Positions 18,093 to 27,785 are shown, counted from the stretch's first letter. The stretch: 64,000 nucleotides of DNA from Paracoccaceae bacterium (GCA_020425125.1 JAGQRV010000008.1:1-64000), one strand, 5' to 3'. A program made the numbers and translations. Notes: generated from the letters alone by a model not told the origin.

Positions 18093-19925
18093 TCAGCTAT
18101 TTGCCGCGCGCTCCTCAAGCGAAAGCCAGTCATCTTCGGCGGCCGACAAGGCGGTCTGACGCTCCGCCAGCGCCTCGGTTGCCTTTCGGAACTTGACCGG
18201 CTCCAAGGAATAAAGGTCGGGATCGGCAAGCAGTGCGTTCAGCTTCGCGATCTCGGCCTCCAGCCGCGCGATTTCGGCCGGCAGCCGCTCCAGTCGGTGG
18301 CGTTCGGTAAAGCTGAGACCGGCAGGCGCGGATTTCTCCGGCGCCGGACGGGGCGCGGATATCGTCTTCTCCGGCGCTGGTTTCGCTGCGGGCCTGAGCG
18401 TTGGGCGCATGGGCGCGGCAGCGCGCTGCGCCTGATAGTCACTCCAGCCGCCGGCATAGACGGTGGCGCGCCCGTCCCCTTCCATTGCCACCGTGGTCGT
18501 CGCTACACGGTCGAGGAAATCGCGGTCGTGGCTGACCAGCAGCACGGTGCCGTCGTAATCGCCCAGAACCTCCTGCATGAGGTCGAGCGTTTCGACATCG
18601 AGATCGTTGGTGGGCTCGTCCAGCACCAGCAGGTTGCTGTCCTTGGCCATCAGCCGGGCCAGAAGCAGCCGCGCCTTTTCGCCTCCCGAGAGGGACGACA
18701 CAGGTGCACGGGCCTGACGCTCGTCGAACAGGAAATCCTTCAGATAGCCGACCACATGCCGCGGCGTACCCCGCACCATGACCTGATCGGCCTGGCCCGA
18801 AACGCGCATCGCGGGATCGCCGGTCAGCGTTTCCCAAAGCGTCCGCTCGGGGTCGAGCGCGGCACGGTTCTGGTCGAACACGGCGAGCTGGAGATTGGTG
18901 CCGAGGGTCACTTCGCCGCTGTCCGGGGTAAGCTCACCAATCAGCAGCTTGAGGAGTGTCGTCTTGCCGGCGCCGTTCGGACCGACGAGGGCCACCCGGT
19001 CACCGCGCAGAACGCGCAGATCGAACGGCGCCAGGATGACCCGGTCGCCGAAGCGCTTGGAGATCCCAGTCGCCTCGATCACCCGTTTGCCGGATTTCGC
19101 ACCCGACTCCAGCGCCAGGTCGGCCGTGCCCTGGCGTCGGATCTGCGCAGCCCTGTCCGCACGCATTGCGGCCAGCGCACGAAGGCGGCCCTGATTGCGT
19201 TTGCGCCGTGCCGATATGCCTTCGACCGCCCAACGCGCCTCGGCCTTGATCTTGCGATCAAGCTTGTGGCGCGCTTCGTCCTCGTCGGACCAGACCTTGT
19301 CGCGCCAGACCTCGAAGGCCGCAAAGCCCTGCTCCTGCCGGCGGACCTCGCCCCGGTCGATCCACAGCGTCGCCCTGGTCAGAGCGGACAGGAACGCCCG
19401 GTCGTGCGAGATGACCACGAAGGCCTTGCGGGTCTCGGCAAGCTGGGCCTCAAGCCAGGAAATCGCCGCGATGTCGAGGTGGTTGGTCGGCTCGTCGAGA
19501 AGCATCAGATCCGGGTCTTCGGCAAGAATCTTGGCCAGCGCAGCCCGCCGCCGCTCCCCGCCTGATGCTGCCGCGACCGCGGTTCCCGGTGCGAACTTCA
19601 GCCCCTCGGCCACCATCGCGACACGGTAGGCCTCGGACGCGGCCAGACCGCTCGCGGCATAGTCGCCGAGCGTGGCGAAATGCGAGAGGTCCGGCTCCTG
19701 CTCCATATAGCCGACCCCCATTCCCGGCGCGACGGTCCGGGTTCCGGTATCGGCCTCCACAAGCCCGGCCATCACCTTCATCAGCGTCGACTTGCCCGAG
19801 CCGTTCCGGCCCACGAGGGCGACCCGGTCGCGCGGCTGGACGACGAGATCGAGCCGGTCGAAAAGCGGCGCACCGCCGAAGGTGAGCGAGATGCCGGACA
19901 GCTGAAGCAGGGGGGGTTGGGCCAT
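18093..19925 (-). CDS. uup: ABC-F family ATPase, Uup type
   Basis: This soluble protein has two ABC ATPase domains and no membrane part. Walker A motifs are GRNGSGKST (first domain) and GPNGAGKTT (second). The switch regions LDEPTNHLD and LDEPTNDLD and the two signatures SGGERRR and SGGEKAR are all present. The C-terminal 80-90 residues form the coiled-coil domain typical of Uup (RHRLERLPAEIARLEAEI). Uup binds branched DNA and also acts on ribosomes in E. coli. At 610 residues it is normal length. A second ABC-F gene, ettA, is at the right end of the window. Confidence 0.93.
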   Translation of the reverse strand: MAQPPLLQLSGISLTFGGAPLFDRLDLVVQPRDRVALVGRNGSGKSTLMKVMAGLVEADTGTRTVAPGMGVGYMEQEPDLSHFATLGDYAASGLAASEAYRVAMVAEGLKFAPGTAVAAASGGERRRAALAKILAEDPDLMLLDEPTNHLDIAAISWLEAQLAETRKAFVVISHDRAFLSALTRATLWIDRGEVRRQEQGFAAFEVWRDKVWSDEDEARHKLDRKIKAEARWAVEGISARRKRNQGRLRALAAMRADRAAQIRRQGTADLALESGAKSGKRVIEATGISKRFGDRVILAPFDLRVLRGDRVALVGPNGAGKTTLLKLLIGELTPDSGEVTLGTNLQLAVFDQNRAALDPERTLWETLTGDPAMRVSGQADQVMVRGTPRHVVGYLKDFLFDERQARAPVSSLSGGEKARLLLARLMAKDSNLLVLDEPTNDLDVETLDLMQEVLGDYDGTVLLVSHDRDFLDRVATTTVAMEGDGRATVYAGGWSDYQAQRAAAPMRPTLRPAAKPAPEKTISAPRPAPEKSAPAGLSFTERHRLERLPAEIARLEAEIAKLNALLADPDLYSLEPVKFRKATEALAERQTALSAAEDDWLSLEERAANS

Positions 19926-20007
19926 GCGCGGGAGCTAACCGGCCCGCAACAGACGGTCAAGCTGCGCCGAACGAGGCGCGAAGCCCCGAAAGGCCGTTCC
20001 GCCCCGC

Positions 20008-20745
20008 TTATCCGGCTGCGCCCCGCAGAAGCCGCGCCCGCGCCGGAGGTATCGCGCCGATCTCGAGACCGGTGAAGACATGCAGCGTGTCGAGATCGCG
20101 ATCCACCACGGCATGATCCGACACCCAACCGCCCATCGCGAGATAGCTGCGCAAAAGCGGCGGCATGGCCTTGAGTGCGGCCCCCGCATCGGGCCTGCGC
20201 GACGCCAGCTTCTGTCCGAAGCGGAACACGGCCGGCGCCTTGACCCGCGGAAGCCAGCGCTTCGGCGCCAGGTGACGCTCCTTCAGGAGCGCGAAGACAT
20301 CCAGGTAGATCTCGGCATGCGTGCCCCTGAACGAGGTGCAGCCGAACAGCATCGACACGCCTTCCGCATCGACCACGCGGGTCAGCGCCGCCCAGGCGAC
20401 GCGCAGCACGTCCGCGTCGTGAATCCGCGGATCGACGCAGAACCGCCCCAATTCGGCCATCGGTCGACCGTACCCGGACAAGGCGGACAGGTCATAGAAC
20501 TGGGCCGAATAGCTCTGCCCAACCACCCGGCCGTCGGCCAGCGACATCAGCCGGAAACAACCGACGAGAGCGCCGCTGCTGCGATCCTCGATCAGGACGT
20601 GGCGGCAATGATCGTCGAACGCATCGGCGTCGCGGCCCTCCCCCGTCCCGCGAAAGGCCTGGTGGCGCAACCGCTGCGCGGCCTCCAGGTCGCGCACGTC
20701 GGACGCGTAGCGCGCCTCGTATCGCCGGCTCGTGAAGATGCCCAT
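20008..20745 (-). CDS. olsB: L-ornithine N(alpha)-acyltransferase OlsB
   Basis: OlsB is a GNAT-fold enzyme that moves a 3-hydroxyacyl chain from ACP to ornithine, the first step of ornithine lipid synthesis. The frame beginning at the ATG 20743-20745 has a GAGGGTGG site in front and gives 245 residues. Family stretches include RLRHQAFRG, AELGRFCVDP and FGCTSFRGTHAEIY. The partner acyltransferase gene olsA, often adjacent, is not beside it here. It is divergent from msrB. Confidence 0.88.
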   Translation of the reverse strand: MGIFTSRRYEARYASDVRDLEAAQRLRHQAFRGTGEGRDADAFDDHCRHVLIEDRSSGALVGCFRLMSLADGRVVGQSYSAQFYDLSALSGYGRPMAELGRFCVDPRIHDADVLRVAWAALTRVVDAEGVSMLFGCTSFRGTHAEIYLDVFALLKERHLAPKRWLPRVKAPAVFRFGQKLASRRPDAGAALKAMPPLLRSYLAMGGWVSDHAVVDRDLDTLHVFTGLEIGAIPPARARLLRGAAG

Positions 20746-20871
20746 GCCACCCTCGCCTTGGCGGTCCCGGCCCGCCTGCATAGATAGGAACGAGAGCGCG
20801 TTACTGCGAGAAGGTGACAGGCGTGCGACAGTTTTTGCACCGTCATGCGGACGCGGAGCCCGGAGGACACG

Positions 20872-21309
20872 ATGGCGAAGACGAAACCTGGCAGCGTGGA
20901 GAACGTGGACAAGGTGGAGAAGACGGATGCGGAATGGCAGGCACAGCTCTCGCCCCTTGCCTACAAGGTCACGCGCCGCCATGGCACCGAACGCGCCTTC
21001 ACCCATGACGATTTTCCGAAGCAGCCGGGGACATTTGCCTGCGTCTGCTGCGGCGCGCCCCTGTTCGATCAGGCCGACAAGTTCGACAGCGGCTGCGGAT
21101 GGCCCAGCTTCACTCGGCCGGCGGACCCGGACCGGATCGGCGAAGAGACGGATCTGAGCCTGTTCATGCGCCGCACCGAGGTCCACTGCACCCGCTGCGC
21201 CGCACATCTGGGCCATGTCTTTCCCGACGGGCCGGCACCGACGGGCCTGCGCTACTGCATCAACGGCGTGGCGCTGGATTTCGTGCCCAAGAAGGAAAGC
21301 GGTGACTAA
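20872..21309 (+). CDS. msrB: Peptide-methionine (R)-S-oxide reductase MsrB
   Basis: MsrB repairs methionine-R-sulfoxide in proteins. The 145-residue protein has the two zinc-binding pairs C57/C60 and C106/C109 and the catalytic C129 in [12 protein letters not shown]. The motifs [10 protein letters not shown] and [13 protein letters not shown] are also present. The ATG at 20872 is chosen because sequence before it is not family-like. The stop overlaps the end of the convergent bamE by four bases. Confidence 0.95.
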   Translation: MAKTKPGSVENVDKVEKTDAEWQAQLSPLAYKVTRRHGTERAFTHDDFPKQPGTFACVCCGAPLFDQADKFDSGCGWPSFTRPADPDRIGEETDLSLFMRRTEVHCTRCAAHLGHVFPDGPAPTGLRYCINGVALDFVPKKESGD

Positions 21310-21788
21310 CCGCCGCCGGCTCCCGGCATCTCGGACAGGTTCGGCGTGCCCACGCTGCCGAAGATCTGGCGCAGGATGCCGACCTCGGAGACGGCGCTGT
21401 TGGTGACGCGCGCGGTCAGGCGCACGACGCGCCCGTCGCTGACGTCGAACCGCTCGATGTTCTCGACGGTGTCCGACTTGGTGAAGCGGATCGCAACGAT
21501 GTCGCGGCGGACCGTCTTGGGGCGAAATACGCCAAAGGTCCGGTCGGTCGATGAGATGTAATACCAGGCATGGCCGTCGCCGACGCCGATATTGAACGGC
21601 TGCCCGATCTTCTCGGCCACGGTGTCGCGGGTATCCTTGCCGACGGTGATCTCGGCCAGCTGGTCGTCGGCGGGGGTGTAGCCGTGGTTCCTCATGATCG
21701 GCGAACAGCCGGCCGAAACCGTTCCTACCACTGCAAGGCAGACAGCAACGCCCGCTGCGCGGCGGACGCGCCCCGTGAATCTCGCCAT
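21306..21788 (-). CDS. bamE: Outer membrane assembly lipoprotein BamE (SmpA/OmlA family)
   Basis: BamE is a small lipoprotein of the Bam complex that stabilises BamA. The 160-residue precursor has a signal peptide with lipobox VSAGC, lipidated at C28. The SmpA/OmlA domain follows: [41 protein letters not shown] and [12 protein letters not shown]. The start is the ATG at 21786-21788. It is divergent from the DUF177 gene, as in many Rhodobacterales. Confidence 0.92.
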   Translation of the reverse strand: MARFTGRVRRAAGVAVCLAVVGTVSAGCSPIMRNHGYTPADDQLAEITVGKDTRDTVAEKIGQPFNIGVGDGHAWYYISSTDRTFGVFRPKTVRRDIVAIRFTKSDTVENIERFDVSDGRVVRLTARVTNSAVSEVGILRQIFGSVGTPNLSEMPGAGGG

Positions 21789-21889
21789 TGTCCCGCCCAT
21801 CTTGCGCTTGCCTGCTGCCCGCTGTTCTGGCACGCCAATATCGAAGCAGAACCTACACTTCAAGAATGGATGCCGGAAAGGCGCCGCGC

Positions 21890-22477
21890 ATGACCGATGG
21901 CGACGATGATGATTTCCGCCGATCTTCGGAGCCCGAGCCGACGGCGACCCGGCTTCGCCTCGCCGACCTGAGACAGCGGCGCAACCACGAGTTTGCCGTC
22001 GTCCCGGACCGGGATACCCTGGCACGGATCGCCCGGGATCTTGATCTGATCGAGATCAGGAAGGCCCGGCTGGCCGGACGTCTGGTCCCTGTCGGAAAAG
22101 CCGACTGGGACCTGGACGCCGACCTCGGCGCGACCGTGACGCAACCCTGCGTCGCTACTCTGGCCCCGGTGCGCACGCGGCTCGACGAGGCGGTGGCGCG
22201 GCGCTATCGCGCCGACGCGGGGATCGAACAGCCGGATGGCGAAACCGAAATGCCGGAGGATGACAGCATCGAGCCGCTGCCGGCGGTGATCGATCTCGTC
22301 GAGGTGTTCCGCGAGGCGCTCTCCCTCGCACTGCCGCTTTATCCGCGCGCCGACGCGGCTGCGCCGGTCGACCTGGCCGTCACCGAACCCGGCGCCACGC
22401 CGATCCGCGACGCCGAGGTCAAACCCTTCTCCGGGCTCGCCGCGCTTCGGCGGCGGCTCGATGGCAACGATGGCTGA
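21890..22477 (+). CDS. DUF177 (YceD) family protein
   Basis: DUF177/YceD proteins lie upstream of rpmF across bacteria and are linked to 23S rRNA or ribosome maturation. This 195-residue copy has the family core of acidic segments, the cysteine in VTQPCVATLAPVR and the terminal VKPFSGLAALRRRL. The ATG at 21890 has GGAAAGG eight bases ahead; an in-frame ATG at 21866 is possible. rpmF, plsX and fabH follow on the same strand. Confidence 0.88.
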   Translation: MTDGDDDDFRRSSEPEPTATRLRLADLRQRRNHEFAVVPDRDTLARIARDLDLIEIRKARLAGRLVPVGKADWDLDADLGATVTQPCVATLAPVRTRLDEAVARRYRADAGIEQPDGETEMPEDDSIEPLPAVIDLVEVFREALSLALPLYPRADAAAPVDLAVTEPGATPIRDAEVKPFSGLAALRRRLDGNDG

Positions 22478-22599
22478 GGAGGCCGAAAAAAGGCCTTGCA
22501 CCGAACCGCGAAATCCTTAGAAGTCCGGGCTCGTTTCCACGCGACCGTGCCGCAGCATGCGCGCCATGCGGCCGTCGCTTCACGACCCGAGGTTGAGAC

Positions 22600-22806
22600 A
22601 TGGCTGTCCAGCAGAACAAGGTTACCCGGTCGCGCCGGAACATGCGTCGGTCGCACGACGCCCTGTCGGCGGCCAATCCGAATGAGTGCACCAATTGCGG
22701 CGAGCTCAAGCGCCCGCATCACGTGTGCCCGTCCTGCGGTCATTATGCTGACCGCGAAGTCGTCGCGATGGTCGACGAGGTCGAAATCGACGAAGACGCG
22801 GCCTGA
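22600..22806 (+). CDS. rpmF: 50S ribosomal protein L32
   Basis: L32 is a small zinc-ribbon protein of the large ribosomal subunit. The 68-residue chain begins [20 protein letters not shown] and holds the zinc site CTNC-CPSC, so it is the cysteine-containing (zinc-bound) form. GAGG lies seven bases before the ATG. It is followed 24 bases later by plsX in the widespread rpmF-plsX-fabH arrangement. Confidence 0.97.
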   Translation: MAVQQNKVTRSRRNMRRSHDALSAANPNECTNCGELKRPHHVCPSCGHYADREVVAMVDEVEIDEDAA

Positions 22807-22830
22807 CGCGCGCAAGACGTTCGACGGCAC

Positions 22831-23937
22831 ATGATGGCGCGGGATAAAGGCTCTGCCACCGACCGCGTCCCAAGACGCCCCGTGACGATTGCGGTCGACG
22901 CGATGGGCGGCGACCGCGGTCCGGCAGCGGTGATCGCCGGAATGGACCAGTCCGCGGCGAAGAACCCGGACATCCGCTTCATCGTGTTCGGTAACAAGGC
23001 GCAGATCGAACCACTGGTGGCCCGACGGTCCACGCTCGCGGCCTGCTGCGAGGTGCGCCACGCCGAGGGCGTGGTGACGATGGACGCCAAGCCGAGCCAT
23101 GCGATGCGCAATGGCAAGGGCACCTCGATGTGGGAAAGCATCGATGCGGTGCGCAACGGCGAGGCGCAGGTCTGTGTGTCCTGCGGCAATACCGGCGCCC
23201 TGATGGCCATGTCGATGGTCAGGCTCAGGAAGATCCCCGGTGTGAACCGTCCGGCCATTGCCTGCCTGTGGCCTTCGCGCAATCCCGGCGGTTTCAACGT
23301 CATGCTCGATGCCGGCGCGGACATCCGCGCCGACGCCGAGGATTTGCTGCAATACGCCCTCATGGGCACGTCCTACGCCCGTGTCGGCATGGGGCTGGAC
23401 CGGCCGCGGGTCGGGCTCTTGAATGTCGGCACAGAAGAACACAAGGGCCGCGCCGAATTGAAGCAGGCCTACGAACTGATCGAGGCCGCCTCGGCGCGCG
23501 CACCGTTCAAGTTCGTCGGCTACGTCGAGGGCGGCGACCTGCCTTCCGATCGCGTCGACGTGATCGTCACGGATGGATTCACCGGAAACGTCGCGTTGAA
23601 GACTGGCGAAGGCACTGCCAAGCTGATCCAGGAATTCCTGCGCGAGGCCTTCAAATATTCGATCCTGTCGCGCATCGCCGCGCTTCTGGCCCTGACCTCG
23701 CTGAGCCGTCTGAAGAAGCGGATCGATCCGCGTCGGGTCAATGGCGGCGTCTTTCTCGGACTCAACGGGTCGGTGGTGAAGTCCCATGGATCCGCCGACG
23801 CAACCGGTGTCTCGGCGGCGATCAAGCTCGCCTTCCAGATGGGTCAGGCCGACTTTCCCGGTCGCGTCGCGGCCCGGGTTGCATCCCTCTCTGCGCCGGT
23901 CCAAGGTGACCTGACCACCGGGCAGGACGACGGTTAA
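22831..23937 (+). CDS. plsX: Phosphate acyltransferase PlsX
   Basis: PlsX turns acyl-ACP into acyl-phosphate, the acyl donor for PlsY in phospholipid synthesis. The 368-residue protein has VTIAVDAMGGDRGP near the start, the GNTGALMAMS and GVNRPAIA segments, and LLNVGTEEHKG. It also carries VIVTDGFTGNVALKTGEG and the C-terminal GLNGSVVKSHGSADA. The first two codons are both ATG. It is six bases from fabH, linking phospholipid and fatty acid synthesis. Confidence 0.96.
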   Translation: MMARDKGSATDRVPRRPVTIAVDAMGGDRGPAAVIAGMDQSAAKNPDIRFIVFGNKAQIEPLVARRSTLAACCEVRHAEGVVTMDAKPSHAMRNGKGTSMWESIDAVRNGEAQVCVSCGNTGALMAMSMVRLRKIPGVNRPAIACLWPSRNPGGFNVMLDAGADIRADAEDLLQYALMGTSYARVGMGLDRPRVGLLNVGTEEHKGRAELKQAYELIEAASARAPFKFVGYVEGGDLPSDRVDVIVTDGFTGNVALKTGEGTAKLIQEFLREAFKYSILSRIAALLALTSLSRLKKRIDPRRVNGGVFLGLNGSVVKSHGSADATGVSAAIKLAFQMGQADFPGRVAARVASLSAPVQGDLTTGQDDG

Positions 23938-23942
23938 ATCGA

Positions 23943-24914
23943 ATGACAACACGTGCCGTGATTCGCGGTGTCGGTCACTATCTCCCGCAGCGCGTCGTCG
24001 AGAACGACGAATTCACGGCGACCCTCGATACCAGCGACGAATGGATTCGCTCGCGGTCGGGCATCGAGCGGCGCCATTTCGCGGCCGAGGATGAAACCAC
24101 GTCCGACCTTGCGGCGCATGCCGCACGGGCGGCGCTCTCCGATGCGGGCCTGACGCCGGACGATATCGACGCCGTGATCGTCGCGACCTCGACCGCCGAC
24201 CTCACTTTCCCTTCCGCCGCCACGATGGTTCAGGCGCAGTTGGGGATGACCCGAGGCTTCGCCTTCGACATGCAGGCAGTCTGCGCCGGCTTCGTCTTCG
24301 CCCTTGCCAACGCGAACGGGCTGATATTGTCGGGCCAGGCCGACCGGATCCTGGTGATCGGCGCCGAAACGTTCAGCCGGATCATGGACTGGACGGATCG
24401 CGGCACCTGCGTGCTTTTCGGCGACGGGGCGGGCGCGATTGTGCTCGAACGCGGAGAGGGCGGCGGAACGACGGCGGATCGCGGAATCCTTTCCTCGGAC
24501 CTCAACTCTGACGGCCGTTTCCGCGACATTCTTTACGTGGATGGCGGCGTCTCCACGCAGACCACCGGGCATTTGCGGATGCAGGGCAAGGAGGTCTTCC
24601 GCCACGCCGTCGAGAAGCTGGCGGAAACCGCCCACAGATCACTCGACAAGGCCGGGCTGACGCCGGACGACGTGACATGGGTCGTCCCGCACCAGGCGAA
24701 CTTGCGCATCATCAAGGCAACCGCGCAGAAGATGGACGTAGACATGGATCATGTCGTGGTGACCGTTCAGGATCACGGCAACACGTCCGCAGCCTCGATC
24801 CCTCTCGCACTGTCAGTGGCTTCGGCGCGCGGCCAGATCAAGTCCGGTGATCTGGTGGTGGTCGAGGCCATCGGTGGCGGCCTGGCCTGGGGATCGGTCG
24901 TGTTCCGCCGATAG
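23943..24914 (+). CDS. fabH: Beta-ketoacyl-ACP synthase III
   Basis: FabH starts fatty acid synthesis by condensing acetyl-CoA with malonyl-ACP. The 323-residue thiolase-fold protein has the full catalytic triad C114 (AVCAGF), H250 (PHQANLRI) and N280 (GNTSAAS). The [18 protein letters not shown] segment near residues 30-45 is typical. It follows plsX by six bases and precedes ihfA by about 90. Confidence 0.97.
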   Translation: MTTRAVIRGVGHYLPQRVVENDEFTATLDTSDEWIRSRSGIERRHFAAEDETTSDLAAHAARAALSDAGLTPDDIDAVIVATSTADLTFPSAATMVQAQLGMTRGFAFDMQAVCAGFVFALANANGLILSGQADRILVIGAETFSRIMDWTDRGTCVLFGDGAGAIVLERGEGGGTTADRGILSSDLNSDGRFRDILYVDGGVSTQTTGHLRMQGKEVFRHAVEKLAETAHRSLDKAGLTPDDVTWVVPHQANLRIIKATAQKMDVDMDHVVVTVQDHGNTSAASIPLALSVASARGQIKSGDLVVVEAIGGGLAWGSVVFRR

Positions 24915-25006
24915 CCATTGGCCGTCTTGGGCCATGTGGCGCGCAGGCGGCATTGACAGATCTTAACGTCTGTCACTATCCTACTGATGTCGATGGGAGA
25001 AATGAC

Positions 25007-25309
25007 ATGACCGGCAAGACCTTGACGCGCATGGACCTGAGCGAAGCCGTGTTCCGCGAGGTTGGCCTGTCGCGCAACGAATCCGCACAGCTTGTGGAAA
25101 CGGTTCTGGGTCATCTCAGCGACGCGCTGGCAAGCGGAGAATCGGTCAAGATCTCCTCGTTCGGAACCTTCAACGTTCGCGAAAAGGCGGCGCGGGTCGG
25201 CCGCAACCCGAAGACCGGCGAGGAAGTCCCCATCCATCCCCGGCGGGTTCTGACCTTTCGCCCCTCGCATCTGATGAAGGAGCGGGTCGCGCAGGGAAAC
25301 CGGCGCTGA
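25007..25309 (+). CDS. ihfA: Integration host factor subunit alpha
   Basis: IHF-alpha is a DNA-bending nucleoid protein that works as a heterodimer with IHF-beta. The 100-residue protein has the HU/IHF signature [24 protein letters not shown] and the alpha-type [12 protein letters not shown] with the intercalating proline. The ATG at 25007 is preceded by GGGAGAA. The gene precedes a MerR-family gene, as in many alphaproteobacteria. Confidence 0.95.
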   Translation: MTGKTLTRMDLSEAVFREVGLSRNESAQLVETVLGHLSDALASGESVKISSFGTFNVREKAARVGRNPKTGEEVPIHPRRVLTFRPSHLMKERVAQGNRR

Positions 25310-25344
25310 GACGAACGAAGAAGAGGCGGTAGCGGCCCAGACCG

Positions 25345-26460
25345 ATGGCGAAATCCCCCGAGGCATTCCGGACGATCAGCGAAGTCGCCGAATGGCTGGA
25401 TACGCCTGCTCATGTGCTGCGGTTCTGGGAAAGCCGCTTTCCCGAGGTCTCGCCGGTCAAGCGTGCCGGTGGACGCCGGTATTACCGTCCCGATGACATG
25501 CGGCTGCTGGGCGGCATCAAGCATCTGCTGCACACTGAAGGACACACCATCAAGTCTGTGCAGGAGAGGCTGAAATCCGACGGTACCTCTGCGATCTCGG
25601 CCTTCAGTCCGCCCCTCGCGGTTGACGGCCATGGAGGCGGGGACGAGGCGCCCGATGAAACTGGCGCCCAAACCGAGGCCGCCTGGGATGGCGAGGTCCT
25701 GCAGGCCGACATTGCAGCTGTCGGCGGAACTGTCGCCGCGCGTCACCAAGGCTCTGACGACGCCGATATTGCCATCGGCACAGACGACGTGTTGACGGAA
25801 CCGGAAGCGGACGTACCGCCGATCGGATTCTTCTTTGACGACAGCGACGACGCGGCTCCGGCGGAAGACCAGACCGGAACCTTCGCCGCTCCGGCGCCGG
25901 AGCCGGTGGACCGTCAGGTGACCGAAGAGGCGACCAACGCCACCTCCACACCGGAAGCCGAGTCTGCAGCGCCCGCGGATGAAGCTGAAACCGCCGGGCC
26001 CGATCCCGATCAGCGCGAGACGCCGGTGATTGGCGCGCCGGACATCGTGGCCGGGCCTGCGAGCGAGGCCAGCCCGGACTTCGCGCAGCCGTCACAAGAG
26101 CGGTCCGACATCGCGGACCGCACCGATATTGCCGCGGCACCCGTTTCCGACATCCGGGGCGCGGAAGACCTCGCGGAACCGGTTCCGGACGTCCGAGGCG
26201 GCGACGGTCTGGCGGAACCGGCTCCGGATACCTCGGGCGCCGCCGAACTGGCGGAATTGGCAGCACCAGCGCAGGAAGCTGCGGAGCCCGACCCCATGCG
26301 CGAAGAGGACCCGGACGACTGCGACGGCTCCGTCATTGCCCCGCTGTCACCGGCGGCGGACCTGCGCAGCCTGACGCGGCGGGATCTTCCGCCGGGCTGG
26401 CGGGCGCGTCTGCCGGGGATTGTCGCCCGCCTCGAACGCCTGCTCGAAGGGGTCGACTGA
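25345..26460 (+). CDS. MerR-family transcriptional regulator with long acidic tail
   Basis: Residues 8-80 form a MerR-type winged helix ([22 protein letters not shown], then [21 protein letters not shown]). The rest, about 290 residues, is acidic, Ala/Pro/Asp/Glu-rich and probably disordered, then ends in a short basic-hydrophobic segment ([22 protein letters not shown]). The tail contains three 13-residue tandem repeats at 26143-26259. Orthologs beside ihfA are common in Rhodobacterales, but the target is not known to me. It is 36 bases from ihfA and likely cotranscribed. Confidence 0.85.
   Translation: MAKSPEAFRTISEVAEWLDTPAHVLRFWESRFPEVSPVKRAGGRRYYRPDDMRLLGGIKHLLHTEGHTIKSVQERLKSDGTSAISAFSPPLAVDGHGGGDEAPDETGAQTEAAWDGEVLQADIAAVGGTVAARHQGSDDADIAIGTDDVLTEPEADVPPIGFFFDDSDDAAPAEDQTGTFAAPAPEPVDRQVTEEATNATSTPEAESAAPADEAETAGPDPDQRETPVIGAPDIVAGPASEASPDFAQPSQERSDIADRTDIAAAPVSDIRGAEDLAEPVPDVRGGDGLAEPAPDTSGAAELAELAAPAQEAAEPDPMREEDPDDCDGSVIAPLSPAADLRSLTRRDLPPGWRARLPGIVARLERLLEGVD
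26143..26259 (+). repeat. Three tandem 39-bp repeats inside the MerR-family gene
   Basis: Three direct in-frame copies lie at 26143-26181, 26182-26220 and 26221-26259. They encode the 13-residue units [26 protein letters not shown] and [13 protein letters not shown]. The third copy has diverged most. The repeat falls in the acidic tail and may vary in number between strains. Confidence 0.75.
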
Positions 26461-26497
26461 CCGCTCCGCACCGAGACGGATTTCTGACGTTTGCGCC

Positions 26498-26525
26498 TTG
26501 CCCTGACCGGCAGACATGCTAGACA
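26498..26525 (+). promoter_or_regulatory. Candidate promoter of tRNA-Pro
   Basis: TTGCCC at 26498-26503 and TAGACA at 26520-26525 are 16 bases apart. Transcription would begin about 4-6 bases before the mature tRNA 5' end at 26536. The position suits a tRNA gene, although the -10 element is weak. Confidence 0.45.
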
Positions 26526-26535
26526 CGCGGCCTGT

Positions 26536-26612
26536 CGGGCCATAGCGCAGTCTGGTAGCGCGTCCGTCTGGGGGACGGGAGGTCGTAGGTTCGAATCCTG
26601 CTGGCCCGACCA
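26536..26612 (+). tRNA. tRNA-Pro (anticodon GGG)
   Basis: A 77-nt cloverleaf with encoded CCA. The acceptor stem CGGGCCA (26536-26542) pairs with TGGCCCG (26602-26608), followed by discriminator A and CCA at 26610-26612. The D loop carries TGGTAG. The anticodon loop CTGGGGG contains GGG at positions 34-36. The T loop is GTTCGAATC. The GGG anticodon and the D/T arm sequences are those of proline tRNA. Confidence 0.96.
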
Positions 26613-26619
26613 ATCAAGA

Positions 26620-26651
26620 GGCTCGCGCCCGGTCAGGGAGGCGGGCCTTTT
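26620..26651 (+). terminator. Rho-independent terminator after tRNA-Pro
   Basis: GGCTCGC (26620-26626) pairs with GCGGGCC (26641-26647) with one G-T pair. An inner CCC/GGG pair closes a short loop, and TTTT follows at 26648-26651. It starts eight bases after the tRNA CCA end. Confidence 0.7.
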
Positions 26652-26687
26652 CGGTCTTGAACGGGACGCGAGGCGGGAGGCAGACGG

Positions 26688-27785
26688 ATGTCAGAGCCGA
26701 CGGAGGGACGGGCCGGCGTGCTGCCGATCCAGGCGATCGAAAAGCTGGTCGCGGACGGAGCGATCTCGGCCACCGAGCCCTTCAAGACCGGGCAGTTCCA
26801 GCCTGCCTCGCTCGATCTGCGTCTCGGCGCCAAAGCCTACCGCGTCAGGGCCTCGTTCCTGACCGGAAAGGGCGCGACAGTGGCCAACCGGCTGGACCGG
26901 TTCGCCATGCACGAGATGGACCTCAGCGGCGGCGCGGTGCTGGAAAAGGGCTGCGTCTATCTGGTGCCGCTTCTGGAATGCCTGTCACTGCCCACAGACC
27001 TGCAAGCGGTCGCGAACGCCAAGAGTTCCACCGGGCGCCTCGACCTTCTGACCCGGACGATCACCGATGGCGGCAGCGAGTTCGACCGCATTCCGCCCGG
27101 CTATTCCGGACCGCTCTATGCCGAGATCTGCCCACGAAGCTTCTCGGTCCTGGTGCGCAAGGGCATGACGCTGAATCAGATCCGCTTTCGGCGCGGACAG
27201 GCGACCCTAGATGACGCAGCGCTCGGTGCGCTTCATGCCACGACGCCGCTGGTGGACGGACCGCCTCATATCGACGGCGGCCTTGGATTTTCGGTCGACC
27301 TGCATCCGCGCGCGGATGGCGTGGTCGGCTACCGCGCCAAGCCCCATGCCGGGGTGATCGACCTGGACCGGATCGCCAGCTACGCGGTCCGGGACTTCTG
27401 GGATCCGGTCGCCGGAGAGGATGGCGGGCTGATCCTCGATCCCGGCGCCTTCTATATCCTGGTCAGCCGCGAGGCGGTCCACATCCCGTCCGACTATGCC
27501 GCCGAGATGGCGCCCTACATGGCGCTGGTGGGCGAGTTCCGGGTGCATTACGCTGGGTTCTTTGATCCGGGTTTCGGCGCGGCCGAGGCGGGGGGCGCGG
27601 GTGCGCGCGGCGTGCTGGAGGTTCGCTGCCACGAAGCACCCTTTCTGCTTGAGCACGGACAGCGGGTCGGGCGCCTGGTCTATGAGAGGATGGCCGAGAG
27701 ACCGGCCCGGCTCTACGGCACGGGGATCGCGTCGAACTACCAGGGGCAGAGATTGAAACTGTCGAAGCATTTTCGGAACGAATAG
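26688..27785 (+). CDS. dcd: 2'-deoxycytidine 5'-triphosphate deaminase (double-length Dcd)
   Basis: The enzyme deaminates dCTP to dUTP, the precursor for dTMP synthesis. This alphaproteobacterial form has 365 residues, about twice an E. coli Dcd subunit, and appears to contain two dUTPase-fold halves. The first half has QFQPASLDLRLG and the catalytic-type SSTGRLDLLTRTITDGGSEFDRIPPGYSG. The second has DPGAFYILVSREAVHIPSDYAAEM and HYAGFFDPGFG. GGGAGG lies seven bases before the ATG. It stands alone behind the tRNA. Confidence 0.92.
   Translation: MSEPTEGRAGVLPIQAIEKLVADGAISATEPFKTGQFQPASLDLRLGAKAYRVRASFLTGKGATVANRLDRFAMHEMDLSGGAVLEKGCVYLVPLLECLSLPTDLQAVANAKSSTGRLDLLTRTITDGGSEFDRIPPGYSGPLYAEICPRSFSVLVRKGMTLNQIRFRRGQATLDDAALGALHATTPLVDGPPHIDGGLGFSVDLHPRADGVVGYRAKPHAGVIDLDRIASYAVRDFWDPVAGEDGGLILDPGAFYILVSREAVHIPSDYAAEMAPYMALVGEFRVHYAGFFDPGFGAAEAGGAGARGVLEVRCHEAPFLLEHGQRVGRLVYERMAERPARLYGTGIASNYQGQRLKLSKHFRNE

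Noticed and set aside
26347..26613. Minus-strand frame reading GPAGFEPTTSRPPDG over tRNA-Pro
   Set aside because: This is the well-known false translation of the antisense of a proline tRNA gene; the cloverleaf on the plus strand explains the sequence.
26536..27785. tRNA-Pro as an integration site for a mobile element
   Set aside because: No integrase, direct repeat of the tRNA 3' end or foreign-looking gene follows; the next gene is the housekeeping dCTP deaminase.
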